DNA from: Pseudoips prasinana
Lineage: Eukaryota > Arthropoda > Insecta > Lepidoptera > Nolidae
Direction: 5' to 3'
Length of the DNA: 64,000 bases
NCBI GenBank assembly: GCA_951640165.1
Contig: OX621256.1
Coordinates: 9,486,001-9,550,000, forward strand
The notes below the pieces were generated by a model. The model did no database searches. It was not told the origin of the DNA and saw only the letters and a program-made list of their open reading frames with translations. Shown here piece by piece: positions 30,373-42,107 of the stretch. Within the stretch, counting starts at the first letter, position 1. The number at the start of each line of letters is the position of its first letter. Made by a program: the position numbers and the translations under genes.

Positions 30373-31101
30373 CATGTGCTTAGTCCCCATAGAGCCTGGC
30401 CGCGCTTAGAGCAAAGCAAGAAATTAGTACGAAATAAAATTACTACCTAAAGTCGTAAAATTACATTTGTAAAACATTTCTTTTACCTTAAACACCCAGG
30501 TAATAATGGCTATATCCATTATTACCTCAATATCCAACCAATTTCCCTCACCAACGCGAAACTTGTTCGCATAATCACTACATTTGGCAAATGGGAATTA
30601 ATTACCATTAGAACGGTAAACAAACCTGCCAATGTTAACATAAACGCTTTAGTACCTTCCAACGAATAACTAAAGATACTAATATGATTATAACGCGGTC
30701 ATTAAGAGTAATTGCTACCTCCTATTTTCGATACAAAAGGTTTTTAACCAGACGTTTAAAGAAAAAACAGTTTAGTTATCTTTAGTAGGCTACTTAGGGT
30801 ACTTTTCCACCAGCGATGTGGTATACAGCTATTTTGTGAGGGTGCGAAAGCTATGTGACCATTTACACTGATGATGATAATGAAGATGCGCCATCGCGTC
30901 GCGACGCATCCTATAGGTACTCTGCTCTGGACATAGCTAGACCACTTGCAAGCCTCCATAGAACGAAACCAGAGCACGCATTAAACTATATATAAAACGT
31001 AGCTTAGTTGAACCCGTTACTACGAGTGCTGAGCTATATGGACTAAAGCATATGATTGGTGGATATCGAACGCATCCATAGTAATGTAGCATAGTACATA
31101 T
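30373..31101. other. Intron 2 sequence, possible old DNA-transposon scrap
   Basis: AT-rich. GGGTACTTTTCCACCAGCGA near 30797 resembles the start of a lepidopteran MITE, but its partner end was not found. Confidence 0.35.
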
Positions 31102-31109
31102 CTCCTGGA

Positions 31110-31482
31110 TAGGGTTACCATATGACAGGCGTTAGCCGCAATTGACAGGCATTTTAAGGTTTAGACAGGCGTGCGGCCGGCATTGGTCTTAGACAGGCAT
31201 TTTCGCAGGCTCTCGCCAACGCCAAGTCGAGTAAAGAAAGAAATCGGCTGACAATTGAATCTGTAAAAGCAATATTCATTACATCTGTATCTTGTGAAGA
31301 TTTTTGCCTTTATATATTAGAAAAGAAAGAACTATAAAAAAAAATAATGTCATATATCAGTAATAAATATCCTTCTTCATTATTATCTCTTGGCTTTTAC
31401 TTATTACCTAGAGCGTTTTGCTTCAGACAGGCATTTTAGGTACCATAGACAGGCATCCCTCTATTTACATATTGTAACCCTA
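31110..31482. mobile_element. Non-autonomous hAT element with GACAGGC repeats (373 bp)
   Basis: Termini TAGGGTTACCATATG and the complement of CATATTGTAACCCTA are inverted repeats, flanked by a perfect 8-bp duplication CTCCTGGA (31102-31109 and 31483-31490). At least five GACAGGC(A/G) motifs cluster near the two ends (31124-31196 and 31427-31455), probably subterminal transposase sites. No ORF. Confidence 0.85.
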
Positions 31483-31758
31483 CTCCTGGATAACCAGCCT
31501 GAGACCTGTGTTATCATATTCATAGTTTTTAGTAGATTAAGATTAAGCAATAGACATCTTTAAGCAAATGACTTCTGTGCGTCTTACAATGTTGCGGGGC
31601 CCTGAATTCATAAGGCATTAAATTAACAGAAAAAATACTTGCCATTTGTAGATAACATTATCAGTTACCTTAAAATTAATTCAATTATGTTGTGCGCTCT
31701 ATATTTTTAGAGGTATATTTATCAATGGAATCTATCGATAACTTAATCCTAAATTATT

Positions 31759-31986
31759 GAAGTTATACTTCTTTTGGCGCGATGGAGAAAAATGATGAGA
31801 GTGAATTTTTACGATGCGCGCGCACACCGACACCAAAAAATTTAACAGCATGAAGTTAGTTCTAGGTGGTATGACAGTGAATTTTTACGATGCGCGCGCA
31901 TCGTAAATATAACAGCATGAAGTTAGTTCTAGGTGGTATGAAAATTGATAACTATGTTCAAGTTGTATATTAAGAAGTATAACTTC
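31759..31986. mobile_element. Inverted-repeat element with internal tandem duplication
   Basis: GAAGTTATACTTCTT at 31759 mirrors AAGAAGTATAACTTC ending 31986. Inside, a ~70-bp unit (GTGAATTTTTACGATGCGCG ... TTCTAGGTGGTATGA) is repeated twice. The second copy contains a perfect 24-bp palindrome (31884-31907, TTTACGATGCGC and complement). Confidence 0.7.
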
Positions 31987-32282
31987 TAACGCGTGTACAT
32001 AAGTACACACAAGTTTTTTTTTGAGTTTATAGTTTAAAATCTTTTTAGTTTCCATAAAAATTTTATATGTACAAATAAAAATCTCTTATAATCGATTTTC
32101 AAAAAACAAAAAACGGCTGCAAAATTCTTAGCAATTCATCATACATAGATCACAGAGAGAAGCTGCTGCCGTACTCTGGTAGTTATTCTCCTGGGACTTG
32201 TTATCTTCCCACAGGATATAATTGGGGTGGTGATATTCGTCACCCTCACTCACACAGCTAATTAAATAAATATTATCTAGTA

Positions 32283-32655
32283 ATAATAATGTCCTCCTAG
32301 CCGAATCCGGCCACGGCGGCCAGTCTCAATAGAGATTAGACATCTACGCGGGACATATTATAGAGCTCAAGTGTGTGCGCAAACACAGGAGCCCTTTCTA
32401 TTCTATCACTCTCATAATCCTATGGGACGACTAGCGACACGACCGGAAAGAGGTCAGGCACAGGACCGACGGCTTTACGTGCTCTGCGAGGCACGGGGGT
32501 ATAATACCGCCAACTCCCAGACTTCGGGCTGATGCTGAGAATTTTTTCTTTTTACAGAATAGTCTCAAAATCGCTTTTGGCCCGACCCGAGATTCGAACC
32601 CAGGACCTAGTTATCTGCGGGTGAACATGCTACCGCTAGACCAACGACGCCTTGC
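32283..32655 (-). mobile_element. SINE-C, full-length minus copy
   Basis: Reverse of the 12081 copy, from AATAATGTCCTCCTAGCCGA to a head with GATTCGAACCCAGGACC and CTAGACCAACGACGCC (B and A boxes reversed). Confidence 0.8.
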
Positions 32656-35600
32656 CAACGAGGATTATCTAGTATAAGGCCTAGCGCGCACTTCCTTGCG
32701 TTTTCAAAACGCATAATCTGTGAAGTACGAAGTGTCATAGAAGTACGCTCACAGCGCGTGAAATAAACGCCAGCGGTAAAGAAATCTTTTTCCCACAGCT
32801 GAGACACAGTATAAAAAGTGTAGACAGTAGAGACACTACCTACAAAAGCGCGAAACACTCGTCAAACTTGCGCATCGACAAGACTTAGTAGTCACCAACC
32901 CAATAATATTTCACCGGTGTCTAAACCAAACAATGGGTCAGACTTGGCCTACTTTCAAATGGACTAATAAGTTTAAATAGGTATACGTAACAGTTAATAA
33001 TGTTCTTCTTATGGTGCGTCCTTGTGGCAAACCGCAGAAGCGTTTCGAATTAGTTCATGAGTATAAGTGGAGATAGATGGCTACTATATTTAGAAGACAA
33101 TAGAACCCATGTTAGATTGTAAGATAGCGTTTATGACTTTATATAGGGTGACTGGTAATTAGTGACCGTTACCTCAATACATGACTGTGCTCCTGATAGA
33201 AAATAACATACCCATGGAATTATTAATAGCATAACATAGCATTTTTTTTTATAGATTACGCATATATTTTGATGTAAGATTCTTTTGATTGTTATATTGT
33301 ATTGTCCGATTTGTGAACGATAATAAAAAATAAATATTTTAAGTTACTTTTATATGGGCAGAAGCTAGTCCATTATATTTCTCATTACAACATGAACTAT
33401 TTGCCAGTGAAAGTTCCGACAAAATCGGTCTAACCGTTTTGGAGGTTATCAATTTTTCATCAGTATTCAAACGGATATTCAAATAGGTTCGTTTTATTAT
33501 TATTAATTCTATTCGTTTAAAAGTTTTATTATTTCTATTTCAAGTCGTTTAGCAGGTGTTTATTTTGCCAGTAGAATTAGGTTTTTATTTATTTAAGGAG
33601 CGATAAGTTCCATAAATATACGTGTATCCACAAAAATAAAGCCGCCAGGCCAACTTTTCATGCCTCTTACGTAAAGCAAGAAAGTTGGTGTAGTTGCAAA
33701 ATCCAGACAAGACAACGATAAGTGCGTTTGTATGGGAAATGGATAGTAGGAATAATTTATGAATTAGTCACCCTATATAGTCGTTAAACTAGATTCTATT
33801 TATGTCCTTGTCAACCTAGAGCAGTGGAATCGATATTTAATGGTTATTTTAGTTTGCTTTAGCGACATAAGTGCTTAGTAGAATCAGTAAAGGTTGAATA
33901 TAACTTAAAATTTTCAGTGCAAGCATTAATCGACTTAAAGTGTCCTGCTGATACGCTTTGGATGCCCTTTGAAAGTAAAACAACAGACAAAAAGAAATTA
34001 AACGTATTTAAAACGGATGTTGGCGAAGAATGAATAGATTTGATGCTAACCGCTTGACTAACAGAAAATTTGAAGCAGTTTTTATATATATAGATATTGA
34101 TATATATTTTATAGATATTTGTTGTGCAAGGGACTTACCGTCGACTGAATGCCCTCTTAACCCGTCTTATATTTAAATCAGCCACAATTTTCCACAACAT
34201 CAGCCACAAACGACAGTCAGGAAGAAATTAAGGTAGATCACATAAAGATAAGCCCTCCAGCCTTTTCATTGCACGTTAAGAGGGTTATAAAAGAGGGCTC
34301 AAGTCGTTTAAGTTCTTCAAAGGCTCCTTTGACAAAGGTCACAGGTTTTTAATATCGCATGGGTGAATTCGCGGTGCTCCAGTGGCAGCAAGATATGAGA
34401 CTGAAGATCAGCAAATAAATATATAGTCCATAACATATTATGGCTTATACTTTAACGTCATTTGCAAATATTACTCTAAGAAAAATTATCAAGACCGGTA
34501 GGTTTTGGACCTATCTTTTTTGGTTCATAAAGATCACTCTTATGGTGCCTTTTAGTCAAGCGTAGTTTGGTAGCCATGCATTTTGCTCCTTATAGCTTTT
34601 GATGTAAAATAGTTGGTCCATTCCTATATCTTGATAAATTAACTCGATATCAACTGTGCTGTGTCCACTATGTGTCTTGTCACGTCGTGGAAAAATATGC
34701 GTGCTTACAAACGCATTTACCATTTATTTTATCGGAGACAGAGTTTAGAATGTGAAGTCCCTAGTTTGCTCCGCCCTAGATGCTTTGAAACTGGACTGTC
34801 TAGTAGTTAATCTCAGTCTATAACACTACTTGTAAATGGAGGGAAGTAGGGCTGTTAATTTTCTTACATTTTATATTTTCCTCACCACATTGGTTACGGG
34901 CTATGGGACCTAAGGCAGACTAACAGAGCTTTAGTTCACGTTAATCTATACGAGTGCAGGTCTTTGATATTTATGGGGTACAAGGGGTGTAATTGCGGGT
35001 AAAAAATGGCGTTGTAAAAGCCGTCCCACCTACAACCCACTATTCTCTTATCAGAGACTTTCCTTAACACAATGAGTTGTATATGTCCGTATATTTCACG
35101 GACATATTCGCTATCGGTTATTTGGTTATCAGGATTATTTCATTAGTAACTTTATGCATCCAATTAATACGCAGCATCTATCTAAAGCAAACTTCTTAAG
35201 TATAACCCGTAGTAGGTAGCAGAATTAAAAGAAAGAAACCCATAGGCAACCAATGACTAAGATGATAAGACCAGTTTCGGATTTTATCAGGCTTTTGACC
35301 TCCTGTAAAAATTGTTATAGATATTCTCGTGACAAGCAGACCGACGGCTTAACGTGGTCTCTGAAGACGGAGGCAAACCCACAACCAACTAGAAATCCAT
35401 TAATCTTGTAGTGCTATTCGATAACAAGAACAAGTCTTCATGTTTACAGGAAAATTGTTCAGCGCCCAGTACCGCCCGGGCAAAATCACCTAACCGAATG
35501 GCTCAAATCGCTCGAGACTGAGGTATAATGATCTTCATAAAAACATATATACAGAAGCCTATATGCAGGCTTTGCTATGTCATGTTATGCATTTATGAGA

Positions 35601-35890
35601 GAATTTAATTGGCTTTAAGCGTACTCGGGTTAATCGTTTCCTATGCACCACGGGAGACTTTGTTCCATGTTAATACGTTTGGATTGTTTAATATTACGGG
35701 CATATTATATAGGGTGTTCCTTCGACACAAGATGGGCCTTCAAAGGGAGGATAATTAGGAGTGGAAATAATGAAAATATCGATAAGAACATCCCACTCCG
35801 GATGACACATTCTTACAGCAAATATCAGATATCCTATTCAGAAAACGGATTGCTAGTAATGAAGTCAAATAAAACTATTTTAGATATTAG
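32656..35890. other. Gene X intron 2, long stretch without gene
   Basis: Mostly unique AT-rich DNA. A decayed Helitron-like scrap (GGCAGAAGCTAGTCC, CCGACAAAATCGGTCTAACC) lies at 33350-33480, and a SINE-C scrap (AGACCGACGGCTTAACGTG) near 35337. From about 35640 the sequence may be an old LTR (GTTCCTTCGACACAAGATGG, AATAAAAC near 35870) leading into PBS-like motifs. No exon found. Confidence 0.4.
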
Positions 35891-35909
35891 AGGCGCACAA
35901 CGTGGGGCA
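35891..35909 (+). other. Primer-binding-site-like motif 1 (tRNA-Lys type, imperfect)
   Basis: AGGCGCACAACGTGGGGCA differs at two positions from TGGCGCCCAACGTGGGGC, the classic complement to a tRNA-Lys 3' end used by some LTR elements. Confidence 0.45.
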
Positions 35910-36009
35910 CAGTGATTTTTTAAATTTACAGATTAGTTTGACTGTTTTATTGTGCTTAACATTTTCTAAATGAAATATAAAGTATAATAAATAAGTCAAT
36001 ATTGTATAA

Positions 36010-36028
36010 TGGCGCCCAACGTGGGGAA
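36010..36028 (+). other. Primer-binding-site-like motif 2 (tRNA-Lys type)
   Basis: TGGCGCCCAACGTGGGGAA matches the tRNA-Lys primer-binding site over 17 bases. The upstream AT-rich 100 bp could be the end of an LTR, but no paired LTR or coding region is nearby. Confidence 0.55.
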
Positions 36029-36237
36029 CATCGTGATTGACTTTATTTGTGCTAATATAAGGCTACATAAATACGAAATGTTCGCAAAAAAGCGATGTAA
36101 TTTTTTTTTCTGATGAATCGATACAAAAAAATTATTAAAACAATACTGGCACGATACTAAATGTGTTGAGCATAGTCTGTATATTCAACTTCCTAAATTA
36201 AAAAAAAAAAACTAGATGAAATAGATAGATTAGCCAG

Positions 36238-36256
36238 TGGCGGCCAACATTGATTA
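36238..36256 (+). other. Primer-binding-site-like motif 3, degraded
   Basis: TGGCGGCCAACATTGATTA keeps TGGCG and CCAAC and is followed by a GATTACG context similar to motif 2's TGATTGAC. Confidence 0.3.
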
Positions 36257-37166
36257 CGCTACCAACTTATTCTATGATTACTTTTAAGATATTTATAAAT
36301 TTATTTAAATTCTACACTTATTCAACGCTTAGACTATATATACGAACATTTAGCAGATCATTAAACTATATAATGACGTATTACGTAATAGGCACATTAA
36401 AAAGGAGCGCAACAAGTATATGGATGGCCAGACATTCCATCATTCATACTTACCTAAAGATCCAGGAACGATCAGCTACATTTTGTTCAACATCAGTAAC
36501 TCAATTAACGAACCAACACGAAAAACAACACTCACACTTTACAAATAAATCATAACAAATTAAAAAAAATACAGATCAAATAAAATCCTCGAGATCAATG
36601 ATGAAACTATAATTCAAGAGTTAGTACGTTCACAACCGAAACGAAACATTTTTGATTTAGTGTTATAATTTAAATAAATTATAGAATGAAAATTAAGGGC
36701 CGCGAAAATCGTGTATTATTTTGACAGGCCCAGCTCGGTACAGAGCTGCCTTGCCTTTGTACGGGCGAGGGGGAGGGCGCAGGCGCGGAATCGATCCCCT
36801 GAAACCTCCTACTAAGGCTAAACTATTCAACACCTCAGTCGATCGGGAGCTGGCAATGAAAAGCGTATGCTAGAAATATGATATACGAAGCTAATGTTTT
36901 CGTAAGTAAATGAGACGAAAAAAATGAACGCATGAGGTTTTTCAGAGATTTTTTCCGTTATGTCCCTCAAAATTAAACTCAAATGGCAACATGGGTCACT
37001 TAATAGCTGTGAGATCAAACCCGTACCACCTTAGCTACTGAGCCACATGTGCAGTCCAGTTAGACTTACTTGAAAAGTGTACGCTAGAATTGACACTTTC
37101 TTTCTCGTGTTTAGGGTTTGATCCCAGCTATTGGTGTGACCCAAGTACAGATGTCTTGAGTTTGAT
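36257..37166. other. Intron 2 sequence with a GC-rich patch and SINE-B scrap
   Basis: A GC-rich patch at 36728-36800 (CAGCTCGGTACAGAGCTGCC, GGGCGAGGGGGAGGGCG) is unassigned. A reversed SINE-B head fragment (ACCTTAGCTACTGAGCC) lies at 37028-37055. The plus ORF at 36250 has no domain. Confidence 0.4.
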
Positions 37167-37290
37167 TATGAGGAGTCATCATCATCATCATATCTGCCGA
37201 CTGTCTACTGCTGGACAAAGGCCTCATCCAAGGATCTCCAATAGCCGGTCCTGCGCTGCCCGCATCCAACGGCTTCCCGCTTATGAGGAG
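37167..37290 (+). repeat. Dispersed 'CTGCTGGACAAAGGCCTC' repeat, long copy
   Basis: (CAT)n, ATCTGCCGACTGTC, CTGCTGGACAAAGGCCTCAT, AAGGATCTCCAATAGCCGG, TCCTGCGCTGCCCGCATCCA, ACGGCTTCCCGC: the longest copy in the window. Confidence 0.75.
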
Positions 37291-37557
37291 TAGTTGTATT
37301 AAAAAAAAGTTAGCTAGAATTGAATCATTGTCGATAAGGGCGGGCATGTAACCCGTAGTTATTGCCAATCAAAACCAGATCAAAACAGTCATTTTTCTTT
37401 CATACTTCAAGTCAGTAAAAAATGCCTAGGTCTAACTTGATGGTATACGGGTACCATAGCCGCTACTCATTCAGACTCTTCCCTCCTCCCCGATGACCTC
37501 TGGCGACTGGACCATCCGATGGGACGTAAGCTTGTTTGACGACATGTTACTATAAAG

Positions 37558-38127
37558 AAAACCGGCCAAGTGCGAGTCGGACTCGCCCATGAAAGGTTCC
37601 GCAGCAGCAAGTATTTCAGATATTTTCAGATTAAATGAAAGGTAAATTGCGGTTTACGATTTATGACGCATTAAAAAAAAACTACTTACTAGATCTCGTT
37701 CAAACCAATTTTCGTCGTTAGTTTACATGGTAATGTACATCATATATTTTTTTAGTTTTATAATTCTCATATTTTAGAAGTTACAGGGGGGGGGGGGGGA
37801 CACTCATTTTTCCACTTTGGAAGTGTCTCTCGCGCAATCTATTCAATTTAGTAAATAGACACCCCACATGTATGGTTACGATGAAATTTTTTTTTTTTAT
37901 TTTCAGTTCTGTGTATGAGGAACCCCCAAACTTATTATTCTTTTTCTATTTTTGTGTGAAAATCTTAATGCGGTTCACAGAATACACCTACTTACCAAGT
38001 TTCAACAGTACAGCTCTTATAGTTTCGGAAAAAAGGGGCTGTGACATACGGGCGGACGGACAGACAGACAGACATGGCGAATCTATAAGGGTTCCGTTTT
38101 TTGCCAATTGGCACGGAACCCTAAAAA
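37558..38127 (+). mobile_element. D-family repeat, full copy 5
   Basis: ACCGGCCAAGTGCGAGTCGG to GCACGGAACCCTAAAA, with a poly(G) run at about 37787-37799 and a GACAGACAGACAGACA tract. Confidence 0.8.
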
Positions 38128-38149
38128 TATTTTAATAACTCTCAACGGT

Positions 38150-38345
38150 TCAACCGATTGCACTTGTAGCGCGGTGGTTAAGATGGTCACCTCGCTGTCA
38201 TCTCAGCGACCTCGTGTGATGGGTTCAATCCATCGCAGGATAACTATTTGTGCGAGCCTTATAATAGTTGTTACGAGTCTGGGTCCGACATGAATCTTCG
38301 TCACCATGCTAGCTACACAGGGAACTACTTTTTTATCCCTGATTA
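38150..38345 (+). mobile_element. SINE copy (tRNA-headed, B-like)
   Basis: Head TAGCGCGGTGGTTAAGATGG and B box GGTTCAATCC, then AACTATTTGTGCGAGCC and GTTGTTACGAGTCTGGGTCC, a SINE-A/B-related body. Confidence 0.65.
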
Positions 38346-38634
38346 ATTATTTATTTATGGTTATGAACTTTAATATTAGGAGTCAATAGAGTTCAAAATA
38401 TGGTTGAACTATATTGACACTGGGTAGTGGCAGTTAGTTACCTACCGACAAAACTTGTATATGTTATGTAGGTGACTATTGTTTAAAAACTTCCAGTCAC
38501 ACGAGTATATCATAAACGACTTATAACATAGTTCTTGAGTAACACCGTGAGATTTTACTAACAGTATGAAAAGAAATATAGACGTATTCGTTCATGAAAT
38601 CTGTTTACACTAACAGAACACGTTAAACACGACT

Positions 38635-38760
38635 GCACCTGCACAGGACAATTATTTGCATGAGCCATAAATGGTTGTTCTGATTCTGGTTGTGGTTTGT
38701 GTCCATTAATTGCAAGCTTTTCCTACCTATACAGGGATTTATTATCCTAATGTGGGCATT
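38635..38760 (+). mobile_element. SINE fragment without head
   Basis: GGACAATTATTTGCATGAGC, TGGTTGTTCTGATTCTGG and TTTGTGTCCATTAAT match the SINE-B body. Confidence 0.5.
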
Positions 38761-38819
38761 ATCTTTACTTAAAACAGAGCAAATATTATGTACCTACCTT
38801 ATTCGCCAGAGGTTAAGAA

Positions 38820-39050
38820 ATCGCTTTCGGGCGTAGGGTTAAATTTACCGTTCTAGGCTCGTCGGACAACAGTGTGGTTCCCGGCTCAGAAAGAATAACA
38901 GTATCACACCATCACGTGGGTGACGTAAAAGGCAACTAAGGGTTACATCAGGTGGTCGGGCAGCAGCACCACCCGTGCTAGCTACCGCACTAGCTACCAC
39001 CTAACTCCGGTCACCAGTAGTGAACGATTTTAGGTTGATGATGAGACTCG
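38820..39050 (+). mobile_element. Decayed LINE (RTE-like) piece
   Basis: TCTAGGCTCGTCGGACAACA, AGAATAACAGTATCACACCA, CACGTGGGTGACGTAAAAGG and CAACTAAGGGTTACAT keep the order of a dispersed lepidopteran LINE segment. No frame is open. Confidence 0.45.
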
Positions 39051-39639
39051 TCAGGCATCAGTACCTATTCATTAGTAGAAAAATCACTTTCAAGTAATGA
39101 GCAATCTATGAATAAGCAAGTGTTGTATTTTTTATTTATGTCTATAATTCACCTGAAGGTTTTAATAAGTTCATTAAGTTGCACAAAATTCCACGCGCTT
39201 ATAAACATGATGTAAGGTGTACATTTGTGATCACTACCAGTACCTGGGCTGATAGTGAGAACAAAATGATGGAGTTAACAAAGTTGTTTTAAGCAGAAAC
39301 AATAACATTGTACTCTATGGCTTTAATTGAATTAAAAGGATCTTTTGGACAAAAGGGGCTTCCCTGTAAAGTATTATTAATACAGAATAGAAATAGAATT
39401 GGGATGGCAAAATAAAATAATTTAATTTGTATTTAAATGTAATGTATATTTAAGTTATTTACTAACATAGTTTATAAGCTCCTGTTGTTACTAATCATAA
39501 TGGATCATGTTATCTGATAATAAATGCATTATAATAATAATAATTACACACACGCTACTTTAATTCATTAAACCTTAACCCCCTCCACGACTAGCTCTAA
39601 TAAGCTTACACACGGAAACACAACATTATAAGGACTTTG
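39051..39639. other. Intron 2 sequence, nothing seen
   Basis: AT-rich without recognised repeat or exon. Confidence 0.4.
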
Positions 39640-39790
39640 ACTGCACATGTGGTGCAGTAGTTAAGGTAGTTACCAGGCTACTATCTCAAGTTGAATGTGT
39701 TTAGGGTTCGATCCCCGCACAGTACAATTATTTGAGTGACCCAGAGTTTGGATGTGCGTTGGGGCTCCGAGATACTGGTACAAATTTGAT
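39640..39790 (+). mobile_element. SINE copy (tRNA-headed)
   Basis: CATGTGGTGCAGTAGTTAAG (A box) and GGTTCGATCCCCG (B box), then CAATTATTTGAGTGACCC and GGAGTTTGGATG-like body. Confidence 0.6.
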
Positions 39791-40480
39791 ACTGCGGAGT
39801 TTTTTTAAAGATTTTATTTGCCACAGCTTAATCTTAAAGGTGAAACTTAGCTTTTGACTCTCTACGATGACATAATATTTCTACCAAGTTATGTCACAAA
39901 GAAAGGACTTGCCATATAATGGAAGAGGAGACTTCGTGAATGACAACATCTTTACATTGCAACAAAGAATGGAATTCTCAAAATACATACCCCATTTATT
40001 TTACAACATCGCGATGTCTACCTATCATTGTTTTTTTATTTACCTTTTAAACCTTAATTACTTCAATATAAGATTGAAATTTGTTGGGGCGTCGCCAAAA
40101 GCAATTAGTTTAGGATGTATGGATGCCGTTAGACAAAGCATCGCTGGTTAGCTGATAATGACTAGCTGTAATTGTTTTATAACTTTGTAGAGTTGATGCT
40201 ACTTCGGTGGACCTTGATCCTATTTTGTAGAAAATAAGGGCGTTTTTTGTAATGTAAGTGTTTCCGCCGATGTGACGTCGCATGTACCTATTTATGTGCA
40301 TATATTACTAGTGATTTTTTTATAATGGACTGAATGCGTTTGTATCTAGTCTTGTCTGATGTTAAACACATACACAGTCCAATATGGGGCATGTAAATTC
40401 TATTAAATATTTTATCAGGCACTGGTCTTCATATAACATGAGCTTCAGATCAATTTATAAATTAGAGTAAAATAGATTAC
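39791..40480. other. Intron 2 sequence downstream of exon 2 donor
   Basis: No repeat or exon recognised. The plus ORF at 39891 has no domain and is AT-biased. Confidence 0.4.
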
Positions 40481-40536
40481 CTGAAGAAATATTCTCCAAA
40501 GGCGGCAGGTTCATTGTAGCTGCCGAAGATTCCATA
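40481..40536 (-). CDS. Gene X exon 2 with the start codon
   Basis: On the minus strand CTTTTTCAG|T and TTCAG|GTAATC bound a 56-nt exon. The ATG at 40535-40533 opens MESSAATMNLPPLENISS plus the first base of Asp19. Splicing to exon 3 then gives ENISSDEGGG, a smooth acidic continuation. An in-frame TGA about 30 nt upstream in exon 1 makes this the first usable Met. A second frame (YGIFGSYNEP...) is open too but ends in phase 2, which does not fit exon 3. Residues 1-170 of gene X (exons 2-6) show no signal peptide or membrane segment, so an intracellular protein is likely. Function is unknown. Introns are 27.2, 0.6, 1.7 and 7.6 kb. Confidence 0.7.
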
Positions 40537-40699
40537 CTGAAAAAGAGAAGAACAAGATTAGTATCGTCACCTATTATTCACTAGGCAAATAGTGAAAAGA
40601 AGTACGACATAGTCGATATAAAACGTATATAGTCAATTTATTGATAACATCACAATAATTGAGATCAATTTGGAATGTATGAATATGTATGTCATCTTC

Positions 40700-40830
40700 A
40701 TAATCGTACCCGCTAAAAGACGTCTATTGCTGGATAAAGACCTAACTAAAGACCTCTTTTTACTTCAGCGGCCGCCTGAGATGTGGCCCATAAGGGTGCC
40801 CTCAGGTATTAGTCGTTTAAATTAAGCTAC
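40700..40830 (+). repeat. Dispersed repeat fragments
   Basis: GACGTCTATTGCTGGATAAAG (the CTGCTGGACAAAG module) followed by GGCCCATAAGGGTGCCCTCA, shared with about 22535. Confidence 0.55.
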
Positions 40831-41044
40831 TGGTTGAGAGCCTTTTGCGCTAGCCAACTGCTCAACTGCTCATTGTTTTCAATTCTTTAATTTGATATAC
40901 TATTGCTAAATGTAACAATAATAGCTTAGTAACTTGCTATTTATTATTTATTTAAGAATATTAAAAATACATGTGACGAAACAGACCCAGACCGATTGCA
41001 CGGATGGACTAATTTAAAATATTTTCTTACTTTAATTACGGTTT

Positions 41045-41140
41045 TTAAACAGTGTTTATGTAATACATTGTGAGCTTGACAAGTACAAGTGTATGTAAAT
41101 ACCCAAGTGCTGACTAAATTTCATTATTTCATTTCATTAT
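41045..41140 (+). repeat. Single-ended 'CAAGTGCTGAATAAA' repeat
   Basis: CATTGTGAGCTTGACAAGT, ATACCCAAGTGCTGACTAAA and TTTCATTATTTC match 15960-16000 and, reversed, 24254-24360. Confidence 0.5.
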
Positions 41141-41159
41141 CACCTCACTAAAGACAAGT

Positions 41160-41400
41160 GACTCTCTTGCACTACCCCTTAGATCATCAGTTTATCTTGT
41201 ACGAGGCCCATGCTGCATCTTCTGGTTCCTGGTCACTACTCAAAAACCTTTCTGCCCCAGCGGCCGTCGGTTCTAAAAGCTATATGCCCCGCCCACTGCT
41301 AGACAATTTTTAGGGCTATGACGGATACTTTGGTGCGCCTGCGGATTTAACCACTTCTGATTCGATCTCGCAGAACTTATAACAACGTTTGTATCTTATA
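41160..41400 (-). pseudogene. Degraded LINE fragment, minus strand
   Basis: Contains TATGCCCCGCCCACTGCTAG and CTTCTGATTCGATCTCGCAG, sequences from antisense RTE-type LINE C-terminal regions (RIRNE..., then GHI-like). Frames are broken. Confidence 0.45.
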
Positions 41401-41891
41401 TCTGCATATTGCTGTATTGTATAATAGTTAGCTAAACTAATAAGCATCCAGATTTAATATAACTATGGCCTAATAATATTTTAGAGAGTTCCTCTTAAAA
41501 GAGTAAAATTGGAGATAAAATTTATGATGTGACATATGGGATAGGGAATTTTGTTATTATTGAAGCTAGTGGTCGCAAATTCTATGGAAAAATTCACGTG
41601 TATTTTATCTGTATTCACTATCCCTAATATCTATGGGCATACTGTCCAGAAAATCACTAGGGATATAGATTTACTATTTTTTTATATTTTGACTATATTG
41701 AGACTGACCATAAATAAAGCCTTACAGCTTAAACTGATTTTACGCATAGTTTTGATTAAGTTTTCTATTTTTAATAAATTGAATATCAGTTGTGAAATAA
41801 ATCCCTCCATTAATGGTTTATGCTCTTGACCAGTGGACATCATTGGGCGGACATGAGGAAGATAAATTTGAATTTGCTATACAAGTAATTA
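41401..41891. other. Gene X intron 1, nothing seen
   Basis: AT-rich; the plus ORF at 41551 has no recognisable domain. Confidence 0.4.
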
Positions 41892-42043
41892 TGGACATCA
41901 AGCTATCCCAATCTGTCAAATTTCCCTAATGGAAAGTGAACCTTATGCTTAAGTGATAAAGTTGAAAATCTATAAAAGAAATTTGACAGATTGATGATTG
42001 GTAGATTTGACAGATTGGTGGCTGTATATACTGACGTCTGTAC
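41892..42043. mobile_element. Fold-back MITE family P2, copy 4 (rearranged)
   Basis: Left end damaged (GGACATCAAGCTATCCC). The right arm contains a small internal duplication of TTTGACAGATTG before CTGACGTCTGTAC. Confidence 0.7.
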
Positions 42044-42107
42044 AATGTACAATTTTCTATCTTTAAAATTATAGTATTCTTTTTTTCATTTCATTAATAA
42101 ATATGTC

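Noticed and set aside
35643..35915. 90-residue plus-strand ORF
   Set aside because: No domain; probably lies in an old LTR.
36250..36555. 101-residue plus-strand ORF after PBS-like motifs, possible gag
   Set aside because: Tyr/Ile/Phe-rich AT-driven translation without capsid motifs or zinc knuckle.
36728..36800. GC-rich patch with a TTTCAG acceptor-like site on the minus strand
   Set aside because: Open frame runs into AT-rich sequence with no donor; likely an unassigned repeat.
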